DNA of 64,000 nt, taken from NCBI RefSeq assembly GCF_026213295.1, contig NC_079422.1, positions 434,001-498,000 on the forward strand. Direction: 5' to 3'. The translations under genes were made by a program, and so were the position numbers. The stretch's first letter is position 1. Each line of letters begins with the position of its first letter. Below are positions 12,571-23,197 of the stretch, in pieces. The notes under the pieces are model-generated. The model did no database searches. It was not told where the DNA came from and saw only the letters and a list, made by a program, of their open reading frames with translations. This stretch comes from Gadus chalcogrammus (lineage: Eukaryota; Chordata; Actinopteri; Gadiformes; Gadidae).

Positions 12571-15500
12571 ATGTATTCCGTTGTCTGCTTTGACAATTCC
12601 GAGGAGGTGGAGGTTATGCCAACGCAATGGTACAATAGTGGGACATGCAGGTGGCCCCCCCACAAGGCTGAGGGAGTCAATCGGGCCATAAGGCAGCTGG
12701 AAGAGCCCCAAGATTTCTGGCGTCTATTCGACAATGCCAGGGGGTTTTTTTCTTCAGGAATGTATCCTTAAATAATAAACTGATCAGTAATGATATCAAT
12801 AAATACATTCCAAAATATGAGTTCTGTTCAACAGATAACTATCTGGAGTGTCGCCAGAAGCTGCCACTGGCTCAAAACCAGACTGATTTGGCATCAGAGG
12901 CCGAAGACCCAACAACAGACCGCAGACCCAAAAGAAAAATCAAGTATGACTTTTATGCATCTCAAAATGTTAAGCTTGCTGGTAGTTCTACCATGAGGAC
13001 TCAAATCACGCGCGGCTGGCCGCCAATCACCAGCTACCAATCACCTGCCTACACCTGCTCTATAAAGAGTAGTCTAACATATGTCTTGCTGCTCAGGTCT
13101 TCGTTCAACGCATGAGCTGCTTACTGTGCTTTCGATTTCGCTTCGCTAAATCTCGTCGCCTAGTACCATGTCGTTTAATACATACCCAGAGGCCGTAATG
13201 TCGGATTTCGATGAGGACGCTTTTCCTCCATCTCCTGCCGTATCACGTAGGAGTTCGCGAATCCAATTAAAATCGGCTTCTTGGGCGTCTTGGCCAACCA
13301 AAAAACTGCTGGAACTCCTGACCCAAGAAGGCGTCCCAGTGGAAGTCGGCTTGTCGCGGGCGGATGCCCTGCAGCTTGCCGACGCAGCGCTGGGGGAACA
13401 TCTCCACGCTCCACTCTCCCCAACGTTCACTCCGGATGCCGCCGCCGCTGGCTCCGCTGCTGCGACGACTACAAAACCCGGCAAAAAGCGCGCTGGTCGG
13501 CTTACTACCTCCGGCCCGGCCAAGCGAGCGCGGAAAGCCGGTAATTTCGTTCCACGGGATCCTCATCACCACCCCCAACAAATCCCCGACGCGGACCTTC
13601 GCCAGGTTCTACACACCCTCGCCGAGTCGGTCCAAAGCCTCGGCGCCAGGATGGATGCTGTTGAAACACCAGGCCGCATTCCCGGACGGGTCCAGGCCCT
13701 CAACCCGCCGTCGTTCATCGCCACGGCGCCTTTTTCCTTCCAGCTACCATCCGGCTCGGCTCCTTCCGCCTCCATAGGCTATGCTCCCGGCACGTGCTCG
13801 GGTACCACGGCTACTGCAGCCCCCGCGGTAGCCCCTTTCGCGTATTCGCTCGCTACTGCTCTACCAGTCCAGCTCCAGGGTAGGAGCTTTATTACGCCCG
13901 CCGCGGCTACGGTTTCTCAGACCACAAAAAATAATATAATCCAGGGCAGAGACGTTAATCTCGCGGCGTTACTGTTACCCTACCCCGCCATAGAGCGTCA
14001 ATGGGTTGATTGCGGTGACGTGTCTGTTCTTCTGAAAACGTCAGACCCTAGACTTACGCGCAATCTCTCTTTTGGCGAGTTCGTCATTACATTCGGGATT
14101 TACAGAGACATTATGTGCCAAGTTTATCCGGATAGGAGGGCAGAACTTGACGCTTACCTCGCTATTATCGCCGACCTCAACCAGCGCTACGCCAGAACGT
14201 TATTTTATGAATATCATAAAGCATTTTCTGCCAAGTCGGCCCAATGGATCTCCATGCTTAATGTGAGGATTGATTGGTCCACTACGGACACCGAGCTTCT
14301 GCTCCACCACTTCGGTGGCCATCAGTCAATTTCTTGCGCTATCTGCAGTTCCCACGGGCACACAACGGTGCTATGCCCCAAGACCGCTACTACCGCCCCC
14401 GTCTATGCCCCTAAAACGCCACTCGTCCATAGTGACGTTAACGTAAGACCACCGTGCGATCGTCTCGGACGGGCTGTCGTTTCTTTCAATGGGAGGCCTA
14501 TCTGTAATAATTTTAATGAATCTGTCTGTTCTTACTATCAATGTCAATTCTCCCACATTTGCAGCTTTTGCAGGGACCCGCACCCGAAAACTACCTGCCC
14601 CCGCCGCCAAAGGCCGGCAATTCAAGGGAGGGGCCATCCCTCCAAGAGATTTTAAAATCTCACCCATCTACCCCAATTAACATTGCTTCTCTTTCATCAT
14701 TCCTCTCATCGCACCCCGACTCCGGTTTTGTAGACCATCTCATCACGGGCCTTTCACAGGGGTTCCGGGTGGGAGTCCTTTCTCCATTGTCCACTAAATA
14801 TGTGGCAAAAAATCTCCAGTCAGCTCTGGCAGAACCAGAAATAGTGTCTGCTCTTCTGGCTAAAGAGCTTCTCAAAAATTATGTTATCGGCCCATTTAGT
14901 TCTCCCCCCTTTTCTTTCTTTAGAATAAATTCTCTCGGCGTTGCTACCCGGAGATATTCAGGGAAAAAACGTCTTATTTTTGATATGTCTTCTCCTCACT
15001 CTGACTCTTTCGCTAGCGTTAACGAATGTATCCCACCAGAACCATTCTCGTTGTACTATGCCACTATCGACCACGCCATCGCGTTGATAAAAATCGCAGG
15101 CCAGGGAGCTTGGCTCGCTAAAGCCGACATTACAGATGCTTTTAAAATAATGCCCATTCATCGGTCCGATTGGCCGTTGTTCGGTGTGAAATGGCAGTCT
15201 AAATTCTATTTCGCAGTTAGACTAACATTCGGGTGTAGGAGCAGCCCCCACCTCTTCAATTTGCTATCTGAGGCCCTATGCTGGATTATGCTAAACATAT
15301 GTAGGTTGCCATTCGTTCTACATCTGCAGGACGATTTTTTGCTTATTGACTTTCCATCCAACCAAACCAGCGTCCTGGATACTCTTAAGAGAGTGTTCAG
15401 CGAGATCGGAGTTCCCTTATCTGAAGAGAAAACAGAGGGGCCAGTTACCGCAATCGAATTTCTAGGGATTCGCTTAGACTCGGATAGGATGCAAGCATCC

Positions 15501-18500
15501 CTCCCGGACGAGAAACTACAGAGGATCAGATCGTTTCTCAATGCGTTTATAACGTCTGCTGGAGTTACTAAACGTGAAATGCTCTCACTCCTAGGCCACC
15601 TCAATTTCGCTATGCGTATTATACCACAAGGGCGCTCGTTCATCTCTCGCCTCCTAGATCTGGCACATTCGGTCCCAAAACTGAACGACGTGATACACCT
15701 CAACGAAGGCTGCAGGTCCGATCTCAAATTCTGGTCGTTCCTCATCGCTAACTGGAACGGAATTTCCTTCTTCTATAACGACACGCCTGAATCATCTGAT
15801 TCTCTCGAACTATTCACTGATGCGGCCCCCTCGGTCGGGTTTGGGGGTTTCTTCCAAGGCCAATGGTTCGCTGGGAGATGGCTGGTCGAATTCCGCCCAT
15901 TCGCCTTCGGGTCAGAGTCGTCTGCGTTGTTCGAGCTCTACCCTATTGTGGCAGCTAGCGTTCTGTGGGGCCAAGCATGGCGGCGTAAACGTATCACCAT
16001 GTTTTGCGATAACGAAGCAGTGGTGGCTATCATTAATAAAAAGCGATCTGCATGCCCCACTATCATGTCCATGCTCAGACGTCTCACATGGCAGTCCGTC
16101 ACTCTCAATTTCATCATTAATGCTGAGCATATACCTGGTCACCATAATAGTCTTGCTGATTCTCTCTCTCGTTTCCGTTTCCAGGAATTCAGACGTCTAT
16201 GCCCCGCAGCGAATACGGGGATTAGGCAATAGGCTAAATTCGTTGCTAGACTCCGCGAGTGTTTTTATGGCAAAAGCTCTAGCGCCATCTACCCTCAAAG
16301 CTTATAGCTACGCGTGGTCCCTGTTTAATTTATTTTGCATTTCCATGCACGTTTCAGTTCTTCCAGTGTCGGTATCTATTGTCTGCGCTTTTATCGTCCA
16401 CTGCTTCGAATCTCATAGACATAAATTGTCTACGATTCGGGGGAATATAGCTGGTATTCAATTTTATGCTAGATGCCAAGATCCTGGCTCTCCTAGTCTA
16501 TTTTCGGCTCCCGCAATCCGTCTCTTATTGAAGGGCATGTATAAATCGGTGCCAAAAGTACCAGACAAACGCTCTCCTATCACACTCGATATATTGAACA
16601 GATTAGTGTGCGCTCTTAGAGCTGGGAAATTCCATCCTTATTTTAACACATTACTTGAGACAGTGTTTCTCACAGCATTCTACGGGTTCATGCGTCCAGG
16701 GGAATATACGTCTCCTACTCAGACTTTTTCCCCTACACGGGGCCTGGCTTTTGCTGATGTCACCTTCTCTGCAAGGCATTTTTCCATCTTCTTAAAACGG
16801 TCCAAAAGCGATAGCCTAGGGGCAGGTGCTACTATTATCATCTCTCTTACGCTTCCATGCTCCTTTACCTCAAGCTCCGGCAATGCACGCCTCCCGAATC
16901 ACCTCTGTTTATTTTGCCTAACGGCCGGCCAATGACTAAAGAGTGGTTTAGAGTCCATCTCGCGAAGGTGGTAGAAGGGTGTGGCCTACCTTCTCCCCTC
17001 TACACTGGCCACTCCTTCCGGATTGGAGCGGCAACTACAGCCGCTGAACAAGGGTTGCCGGACGCGTCTATCAAACGGCTGGGAAGGTGGTCTTCCACAG
17101 CCTACGAATCCTACATCCGGTCGAATTCAAGGTTCTTCCATCAAGCGCACACGATGCTCTCTAACGTCGGTCAAGGCAGGTTTAACACGTTTTCAACTAT
17201 AGCTGTTTCTGGCGGCCTGTTTCCATTCCAGGGTTATTCTAGTCTTAGTGTCAAGCTGTTATTTTAGTCTATTCGTTTTAGTTAAGCCTATATTCTTTCT
17301 AGTGTTATCGAAATGTATTGCACTATGTATTTAACTATAGTTATTGTCACACGCCCAGCATGCCTGTTGCGTCCCGTTTTTTTTCACGCGATAAAGGTTC
17401 GTGATGATGATATTTTGTCATTATTTTCGTTGCTAAAAGCAACATTATTTGCAACTACTGGTGGTGGTGGTTATCGGGTACTAAATTCATAAAGCAAAAT
17501 TCGGTGTCATAACTCAGGTTAACCTGCAGCAACCCCGGCGAGTGTGACCACGTCGGTGGATCATCTAGAAAACACTCTTGAGTTCGCTGTCACGTCAGTG
17601 GCGTTCATAGGAAAATAAAACTCAAGGTTGCAGCGGCAACCCCGGTGAGTGCGTTGCTCACGTCGGTGGGAACAACTCGGGCACTCGTGAGTATGACCAC
17701 GTCGGTGGCACGTTATCTAATACTCATGGTTTGACTGCAGTAACCCCGGTGAGTGCGTTGCTCACGTCGGTGGGAACAACTCAAGCACTCGTGAGTTCGT
17801 TGCGCACGTCGGTGCGGTACAACTCAGAACTCTAGTTCGTTGCAGCAACCCCGGTGAGTGCGTTGCCCACGTCGGTGGGAACAACCCAAGCACTCGTGAG
17901 TTCGTTGCGCACGTCGGTGCGGTACAACTCAGAACTTCACGTTCGCTGCAGCAACCCTGGTAGTGCGTTGACCACGTCGGTGGGCACAACTCGGGCACAT
18001 GCAAATTTAATTACCACGTCGGTGGCATAATATCAAACACTCAAGTGCAGGGCACTCGGAGTTCATTGAACACGTCGGTGTTCAACACGGAAGTACACAA
18101 TATTTGCTGCAGCAACACCGGTGAGTGCGTGACCACGTCGGTGGCACATCAAGGGCACTCGTGATTTCGTTGACCACGTCGGTGTTCAACATGAAAGTTC
18201 ACAATACTTGCTGCAACAACACCGGTGAGTGCGTGACCACGTCGGTGGCACATCAAGGGCACTCGTGAGTTCGTTGACCACGTCGGTGGTTCAACGCGAA
18301 AGCACTCAGGTCACGCAGCGACCCCGGAGAGTGAATCGACCACGGCAGTTGGTACAGCACGAAAGCACTCGTGGCTCGCTGCGTAACAGCTGCAGAGTGC
18401 TCTAAATTTTAATTGATCTCGCTGAGGTATTTTAAGTCAACTGCTTTTACGTGATTCATCGATCTCGCTGACGGTTTTTAAGCTTATCGTTTTACGGTAC

Positions 18501-21500
18501 GTATGATTGACTCTTAATATGTCGTATATTGGGTATGCCTTTTATCTTCCAGAAGCAGTATAGATCCTTGTCCACTTCTTCTACGTGGGTATGTATGGTC
18601 TCATTACCCCCTTTCGATATTCTATTTTTGGGGTCGGCTCCGCCCCTGCCAGTCCCGGCAGGACATGCCGAGGTATCTCAGCTACTTCCGGCGTAGGCCT
18701 ACGTCCTCTCTTTTGGGGAAGGCTCCACCCCTGCTAGTCCTGGCAGGATACGCCGAGTCCGCACGTTATCCTGGATCAGTGACGGGGCTCATGCCAAAGA
18801 TTCACCATGCAAAATATTCCCATGTCGTCATTTAAATAAATCCTGTTCATACTTATCGGTGATCGAGTCTTTATGGGAGAAATGTTAAGCTTGCTGGTAG
18901 TTCTACCATGAGGACTCAAATCACGCGCGGCTTGCCGCCAATCACCAGCTACCAATCACCTGCCTACACCTGCTCTATAAAGAGTAGTCTAACATATGTC
19001 TTGCTGCTCAGGTCTTCGTTCAACGCACCTCCATCCACCCCACCACCACCAGGTCGGCCCAGTCTACTTGTCCAGGGGAAGGCTCCGCCCCTGCTAGTCC
19101 TGGCAGGATACGCCGAGTCCGCACGTTATCCTGGATCAGTGACGGGGCTCATGCCAAAGATTCACCATGCTAAATATTCCCATGTCGTTATTTAAATAAA
19201 TCCTGTTCATACTTATCGGTGATCGAGTCTTTATGGGAGAACTGCCTTTTCTTCCAACATATTTGTGCAAATCCAGTCTCTTTATGAACTCATATATTTG
19301 TCTTTTGTTTTGTCTGTCTCTAATAAAGGCCAAGTAGACATGTCCGACTGGACTTTGAAAATCATGACCCCAGTCCTCCAAAGAAACAGGCCTTCCAAAA
19401 TCTCCCTAAGGCCCCTGCGATCTCTGGACCCCAACATCAGGTGCTTCATAACAGCACAGCCCACACAGAGTGGGTGTTATGAGGTCCCTGTGATCAATGA
19501 GGATCCTCAGGATTTTCAGGTAGTAGGATTGCAGAAGTAATTTAAGTCTTTAGTTTTAAATAAAAGGAAATTTGAAAGTTGCTTTTTTAGTGGAGATGAT
19601 AGATGATAAAATATGTAAATTGTTGTTCACTAATAAACTAGGCAATCATAATTGAAAATTAAGTTGAAAGTTGAAATAATAACAATTCATAGGTGTTAAA
19701 ATATATATATTTTTACGCCCAGCTCCAGCACTTAATGACCCTGGGGTCAACCCTTCGCCAAGCAATTGGCACGAGTTATGGTGGAGGCGACATGGCAGAG
19801 TCAGGGTCAGAAGTGGCGATGGTAGGGACATCTGATCAGGGCCAGTCTGTCAGTCCAGGGACAGGGACTCAGCAGGGCCATTATGCTATCAGAGGTTGTG
19901 ATCAAATGTGTGGAAGTAAGAATTAATGTGTTACACTCCTCCAGCCTTCACTTGATATATGATTGATATATTCACTATATATATGAGTATATATCCTTGG
20001 AATATAATAGATAGATTGATTAATGGATAGGTATCTGTGCAAATTAATTGATAAATAAATACATACATAAATAAATAAATAAATAAATAAATATGAATGT
20101 ACACCAAAATTACATGCGTTGAGGATTTAAAACAGCCTTTTATATGCCTACTAATGTTAATTTTTCAGCTCTTCTGCGTGACCTGTTGGTTAACCAACAA
20201 ATCCTGATGGACCAGCAAAAGACCATGATACGCATGATCCAAGACCTCCACAGACCCATCCAGGGAGGTCAGAGGATGTCCACCACCTCAAGGCATACTG
20301 CCTATTTTCCGTTAGGGGATAAACTGGCTCTGGAGGCCCTGGAGGGCGACCTGGCAAGCCAGCGGGACCTTCGTCAGGAATTGGTGAGCTGCTTTTGATT
20401 TTCTTGTAAATAGACCAATGTGTGGCGCAGTGCCACAGAATCAACACCGAGCGCCAAATTGATTCTGCTTCTTTTTTTTGCGATTTTTTTATTTAAATAC
20501 CATTCCGTTCATTCACCTCCTCATAGCACTCTTTCTCGCTGACATTCTCGTTCACACACGGCGCATACGCACACACGAACACGCACACACAGAGACGAGC
20601 GCGCATTCATGCCAGTGGTGCGCGGGTACACTAAACAGCAGATTGCCCGCTCCTCCGCTCAACGCGCCTATCAAAGGAATACCCGAAGCAGCGTTATTTT
20701 TGGCACAGAGAAGACGTTTTACCAAAGTTTAGCATGATATAGGCTACCGTGCTGAAAAACACCTGGCCAAAATCATTGTTAATTCAAAATATTTTTTTAA
20801 CTACAACGACGCGATTAATATGAAACACGGCCGTCAGAACCCCCTCCCCTTCAGGACTACTCGTCTCTCTCTCCCTCCCCCCCCGTCAGGACTCTTCCTT
20901 GTCCTCGTCGTCATCGTCGTCTTCATCTGCGCAGATGACTTTGCATCTGGCCTGAAACCCCCGGGCTGAAGAAGGGTCCCACTCCGCCTCACGAACCACA
21001 CATTGCTTTCTGTCTGTAGGAAACACTTAAGGGTAATGCTGAATGATTTATACAAATAATGGTACTTTTCTTTTGAATAAATAATGCTACTGGTTCTTGT
21101 TTTTATTTGCATAGATTATCACTCTTGGATTGGCAGGGGGAGCTGATGCCAAGGACACAGTGTGGCGCATTCTCAAACAGGCCATCAAAAATGACCTTGC
21201 AAGAACATCCAAGAACATCTCATGGCGGGGGATGAATGGAAAGATTTCATTCGAGAAACTACTTCTGAAGGCAGTAGTGATGGGTAAGCATTTTAACTGT
21301 TCATCACTGTTTATCACAAGAATCCTGTTCTAGGCTCTGATAAATCTTCTCCAAAGGCTCCTGCACCTATGCAGATTCTACCAGGCTGAAACCATCAGTC
21401 TGAACTGAACTCAAAGCACTTTTGAAATGTTTCTGGGAGATACCTATCTCCCACCTGATGAGTTCTATTGGCAATGCTTACAGTTGGAACTTTGCGGGAA

Positions 21501-21744
21501 GAAGATTGTAGCATGCATTACATTATTGCTGTTTAAATCCAGTTATATCTGTTAAAATCACTGACACAAACTTTCTTTGTGTACGTCTTCAATTTCAGAT
21601 GCAGTGAGGTGCAATCCATCCTGCTCAACCGCAACGGATGTGCAGATTGCGGATGCCATTAAACGATGGTTTTACTGGGCTGGGGATAGAGAGGGAGGGA
21701 GGAAAAAACGCCAGCCGGCTCCAAACCAGGAGCAAACTGATTAA
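12571..21744 (+). CDS. DUF4806-type protein gene, multi-exon, interrupted by a Ngaro-like insertion
   Basis: Candidate exons on the plus strand: 12558-about 12758 (first ATG 12571, VVCFDNSEEVEVMPTQWY), 12835-12943 (ends RPKRKIK), 19329-19519 (SDWTLKIMTPVLQ), possibly 19729-19893, 20169-20383 (leucine-rich helix then FPLGDKLALEALEGDL), 21115-21283 (GGADAKDTVWRILKQAI, then LARTSKNISWRG), and 21599-21744 (DVQIADAIKRWFYWAGDREG, stop TAA 21742). The last three are bordered by good AG and GT sites and together make a DUF4806 domain as I know it from animal genomes; its function is unknown. The first-exon donor and the phase between the second and third exons are not clean, so an exon may be missing or the copy may be damaged. 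AATAAA follows the stop near 21750. Ngaro-like DNA lies between the second and third exons in the same orientation. Confidence 0.7.
12966..13112 (+). repeat. A1 terminal repeat of the Ngaro-like element
   Basis: This 147 bp block is repeated at 18881-19027 with very few differences. It probably carries the start of transcription; CTATAAAGAG near 13060 is a TATA-like sequence about 55 bp before its end. Confidence 0.85.
13168..14655 (+). CDS. Ngaro-like gag protein
   Basis: This 495-codon open frame starts 55 bp after A1. Residues about 35-75 resemble a SAP-like helix-turn-helix (KLLELLTQEGVPVEVGLS). An Ala/Pro/Ser-rich middle follows, and then two Cys/His clusters near the C-terminus (CAICSSHGHTTVLC, and CSYYQCQFSHICSFC), the kind of zinc fingers found in gag proteins of DIRS/Ngaro elements. 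It would package the element RNA. The frame is uninterrupted. Its last 115 bp overlap the start of the RT frame, which suggests frameshifting or re-initiation for pol. Confidence 0.8.
   Translation: MSFNTYPEAVMSDFDEDAFPPSPAVSRRSSRIQLKSASWASWPTKKLLELLTQEGVPVEVGLSRADALQLADAALGEHLHAPLSPTFTPDAAAAGSAAATTTKPGKKRAGRLTTSGPAKRARKAGNFVPRDPHHHPQQIPDADLRQVLHTLAESVQSLGARMDAVETPGRIPGRVQALNPPSFIATAPFSFQLPSGSAPSASIGYAPGTCSGTTATAAPAVAPFAYSLATALPVQLQGRSFITPAAATVSQTTKNNIIQGRDVNLAALLLPYPAIERQWVDCGDVSVLLKTSDPRLTRNLSFGEFVITFGIYRDIMCQVYPDRRAELDAYLAIIADLNQRYARTLFYEYHKAFSAKSAQWISMLNVRIDWSTTDTELLLHHFGGHQSISCAICSSHGHTTVLCPKTATTAPVYAPKTPLVHSDVNVRPPCDRLGRAVVSFNGRPICNNFNESVCSYYQCQFSHICSFCRDPHPKTTCPRRQRPAIQGRGHPSKRF
14541..16232 (+). 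CDS. Ngaro-like reverse transcriptase - RNase H
   Basis: The frame is open for 563 codons, although the first ATG at 14541 lies within the gag overlap and may not be the true start. RT motifs are present in order: AKADITDAFKIMPIH (first catalytic Asp), LTFGCRSSPHLFN, and LQDDFLLID (Asp-Asp pair), then EFLGIRLDS. RNase H follows with ELFTDAAPSVGFGGFF, FELYPI, MFCDNEAV and HNSLADSLSR, giving a complete Asp-Glu-Asp-Asp set. Together they would convert the RNA to cDNA. All catalytic residues are intact. The 3' end overlaps the start of the recombinase frame. Confidence 0.88.
   Translation: MSILPHLQLLQGPAPENYLPPPPKAGNSREGPSLQEILKSHPSTPINIASLSSFLSSHPDSGFVDHLITGLSQGFRVGVLSPLSTKYVAKNLQSALAEPEIVSALLAKELLKNYVIGPFSSPPFSFFRINSLGVATRRYSGKKRLIFDMSSPHSDSFASVNECIPPEPFSLYYATIDHAIALIKIAGQGAWLAKADITDAFKIMPIHRSDWPLFGVKWQSKFYFAVRLTFGCRSSPHLFNLLSEALCWIMLNICRLPFVLHLQDDFLLIDFPSNQTSVLDTLKRVFSEIGVPLSEEKTEGPVTAIEFLGIRLDSDRMQASLPDEKLQRIRSFLNAFITSAGVTKREMLSLLGHLNFAMRIIPQGRSFISRLLDLAHSVPKLNDVIHLNEGCRSDLKFWSFLIANWNGISFFYNDTPESSDSLELFTDAAPSVGFGGFFQGQWFAGRWLVEFRPFAFGSESSALFELYPIVAASVLWGQAWRRKRITMFCDNEAVVAIINKKRSACPTIMSMLRRLTWQSVTLNFIINAEHIPGHHNSLADSLSRFRFQEFRRLCPAANTGIRQ
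16214..17267 (+). pseudogene. Ngaro-like tyrosine recombinase, one frameshift
   Basis: The N-terminal part reads on from about 16214 with a helical SAM-like region (APSTLKAYSYAWSLFNLFC) and the first catalytic arginine in AFYGFMRPGE (about 16679-16708). Near 16855 the frame shifts. From 16857 the other frame supplies GHSFRIGAATTAAEQG, with His at 17010 and Arg at 17019 (HxxR), and the probable nucleophile Tyr at 17112 in YESYIRS. All key residues are thus present, but in two frames. The region around the shift also seems shortened compared with what the family usually has there, so the enzyme is probably inactive. It would have inserted circular cDNA without a target duplication. Confidence 0.82.
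17521..18370 (+). repeat. tandem hairpin array (CACGTCGGTG core)
   Basis: Fourteen exact copies of CACGTCGGTG start at 17549, 17659, 17698, 17763, 17805, 17868, 17910, 17973, 18015, 18071, 18134, 18175, 18238 and 18279. A variant CACGTCAGTG is at 17591 and a decayed copy is near 18340. Spacings alternate at about 42 and 63 bp. In each copy CAC and GTG can pair around a GTCG loop, and flanking bases change in matched pairs (CCAC/GTGG, CGCAC/GTGCG, CCCAC/GTGGG, TTGAACAC/GTGTTCAA). Between cores lie related segments with CCCCGGTGAGTGCGTTG or GCACTCGTGAGTTCGTTG. The array fills the untranslated stretch between the recombinase and repeat B1. Confidence 0.85.
18715..19241 (+). repeat. B1-A2-B2 terminal repeat block
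   Basis: B1 (18715-18880) and B2 (19075-19241) are near-identical copies starting GGGGAAGGCTCC and ending TTATGGGAGAA. Between them lies A2 (18881-19027), the second copy of A1, followed by about 47 bp unique to this position. A more diverged partial copy of the B start occurs at about 18630-18670. This arrangement would let a circular intermediate be rebuilt from the linear transcript. Confidence 0.85.
20051..20092. repeat. AAAT-type microsatellite
   Basis: A run of about nine ATAA/AAAT units lies in the intron before the 20169 exon of the DUF4806 gene. Confidence 0.85.
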
Positions 21745-21837
21745 ATCTAATAAAATATACTACTTTCAAATATTATGTTTCATTATTTGTGCATTATATA
21801 CATAGAACATAAATTAACAATTCAACTTATGAGGTTT

Positions 21838-22013
21838 GGGTGAGTTATGGAATCACTTTGGGTCAGTTATGGGATCACTATGGGTCAGTTATGAGATCAC
21901 TTTGGGTCAGTTATGGGATCACTTTGGGTCAGTTATGGGATCAATTTGGGTCAGTTATGGGTTCACTATGGGTCAGCTTTGGGATCACTTTGGGTCAGTT
22001 ATGGCTTCTTTTT
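21838..22013. repeat. 22 bp minisatellite, about 8 units
   Basis: Eight head-to-tail copies of a 22 bp unit close to GGGTCAGTTATGGGATCACTTT lie just downstream of the DUF4806 gene. The units differ by one to four bases and decay into TTTTGGC-rich sequence at the right end. Apparent open frames here are a by-product of the repeat. Confidence 0.9.
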
Positions 22014-23197
22014 GGCAAGGTTCTGGGGATTTTGGCCACTCTTTGGGATACTTCTTTCTACATTTTGGTATTCCAAAATTGGTTTTGGCTAGATTTTGGC
22101 CTCCTTTTGTTTTTCTTTTGGCACACCTAATTTGGCCCAAACTTGGGCCATGCGTCATTCCAAAGCTTTGCCAAAATGGCATGCCAGTTTTGGGCCATAA
22201 GATTTTTGCTACATCCTATATATTAAAAGGAGCATCGAATGCTACTGCATACTGGCGCTGACGAGATGCGGGCCGCCATCTCGGAATGGTGATCAGCTCC
22301 ACTAAAAACTGGGAACATAATCCCCAAGAAGGGGAAATAAAAAAACGGTCAGCTATTTTTAAGTTGAAGAAACAATATATGATTAGGCTATATATACATA
22401 TCCTACATAAACAATGTATAAATACATTAGATATCTATATATCTTACCGTATAGACTATGTCTCTGACTGTTGCTACAGCAGCAGAGTTTATTCTGTCTT
22501 GACACTTTGTATTGATATTTTGTATGTACTTTTATTAATTATTATAATGTTTACAGTGTTTGTTTTATATGTATTTTTATGCATGTCACTTTGGAATAAA
22601 GCGTCTGCCAAATACTTTAACAACATATCTAAACACCTGAAAGTTTTTATATCAGCTAAAACCACCAATCTGTTTCACTGGATTCAGATAAAACCAAATT
22701 CTGTCTTACCCAACAATGTTAGTATTTGAATATTGTTACTTGAATGACTCCATTTATATCATGGTTACAATTATAATGTTAGGAAAGTATTGCCTTATAC
22801 TTTGCCTAAAATGAGAATGCGTCATGATACAAATCTGCTGATTGAATGTTTATTTATGGATGGATGAATGGAATGGACTGGAGTTTGCATGTGGGAATTG
22901 ATACAGGAAAATGATCAGACCAGAACGGGTGAAATTCAAAATACAATAAAAAGCAGCCAGGGTAAATGCAGACTGGCCATTTACAGTGTTTCAAAAATAA
23001 GAAAATAAAATACAAAATAATTATCATGGAAAATAAATCTATCGTATTAGGCCTGATTATCATGAATTAGGAGTGAAATTCAAAATACAATAAAAAGCAG
23101 TCAGGGTAAATGCAGATGGACCAATGTAGTGTATGCAAGGCAATGTGAATGTAAAAAATATCAATATCTGTGTGGGATTAAAACCCTGAAAGAGGAC
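22014..23197. other. intergenic, repeat remnants
   Basis: No gene is seen. A short stretch near 22588-22615 (TTTGGAATAAAGCGTCTGCC) resembles the tail shared by many fish LINE2/SINE elements. A block of about 45 bp beginning GTGAAATTCAAAATACAATA occurs at about 22930 and again at 23072, so this region holds a local direct duplication. Confidence 0.4.

Larger units (their letters stand above)
12966..19241 (+). mobile_element. Ngaro-like tyrosine-recombinase retrotransposon
   Basis: The element shows the split direct repeat plan A1 - coding region - B1 - A2 - B2: A1 12966-13112 equals A2 18881-19027, and B1 18715-18880 equals B2 19075-19241, with only scattered mismatches. It encodes a gag-like protein, an RT-RNase H, and a tyrosine recombinase in place of an integrase, and it has no LTRs of the TG..CA type. 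It lacks the methylase domain of DIRS elements, which favours the Ngaro group. No target duplication is seen, as expected for recombinase-mediated insertion. The recombinase has one frameshift. RT and RNase H are open throughout, so the copy is young. Confidence 0.88.

Noticed and set aside
13146..13581. Minus-strand open frames rich in Ala/Ser/Gly
   Set aside because: They are shadows of the GC-rich start of the Ngaro-like gag gene.
17521..18370. CRISPR-like regular repeat array
   Set aside because: The genome is animal, the repeat core is only 10 bp, spacers are themselves repeated, and there are no cas genes. It is an internal array of a retrotransposon.
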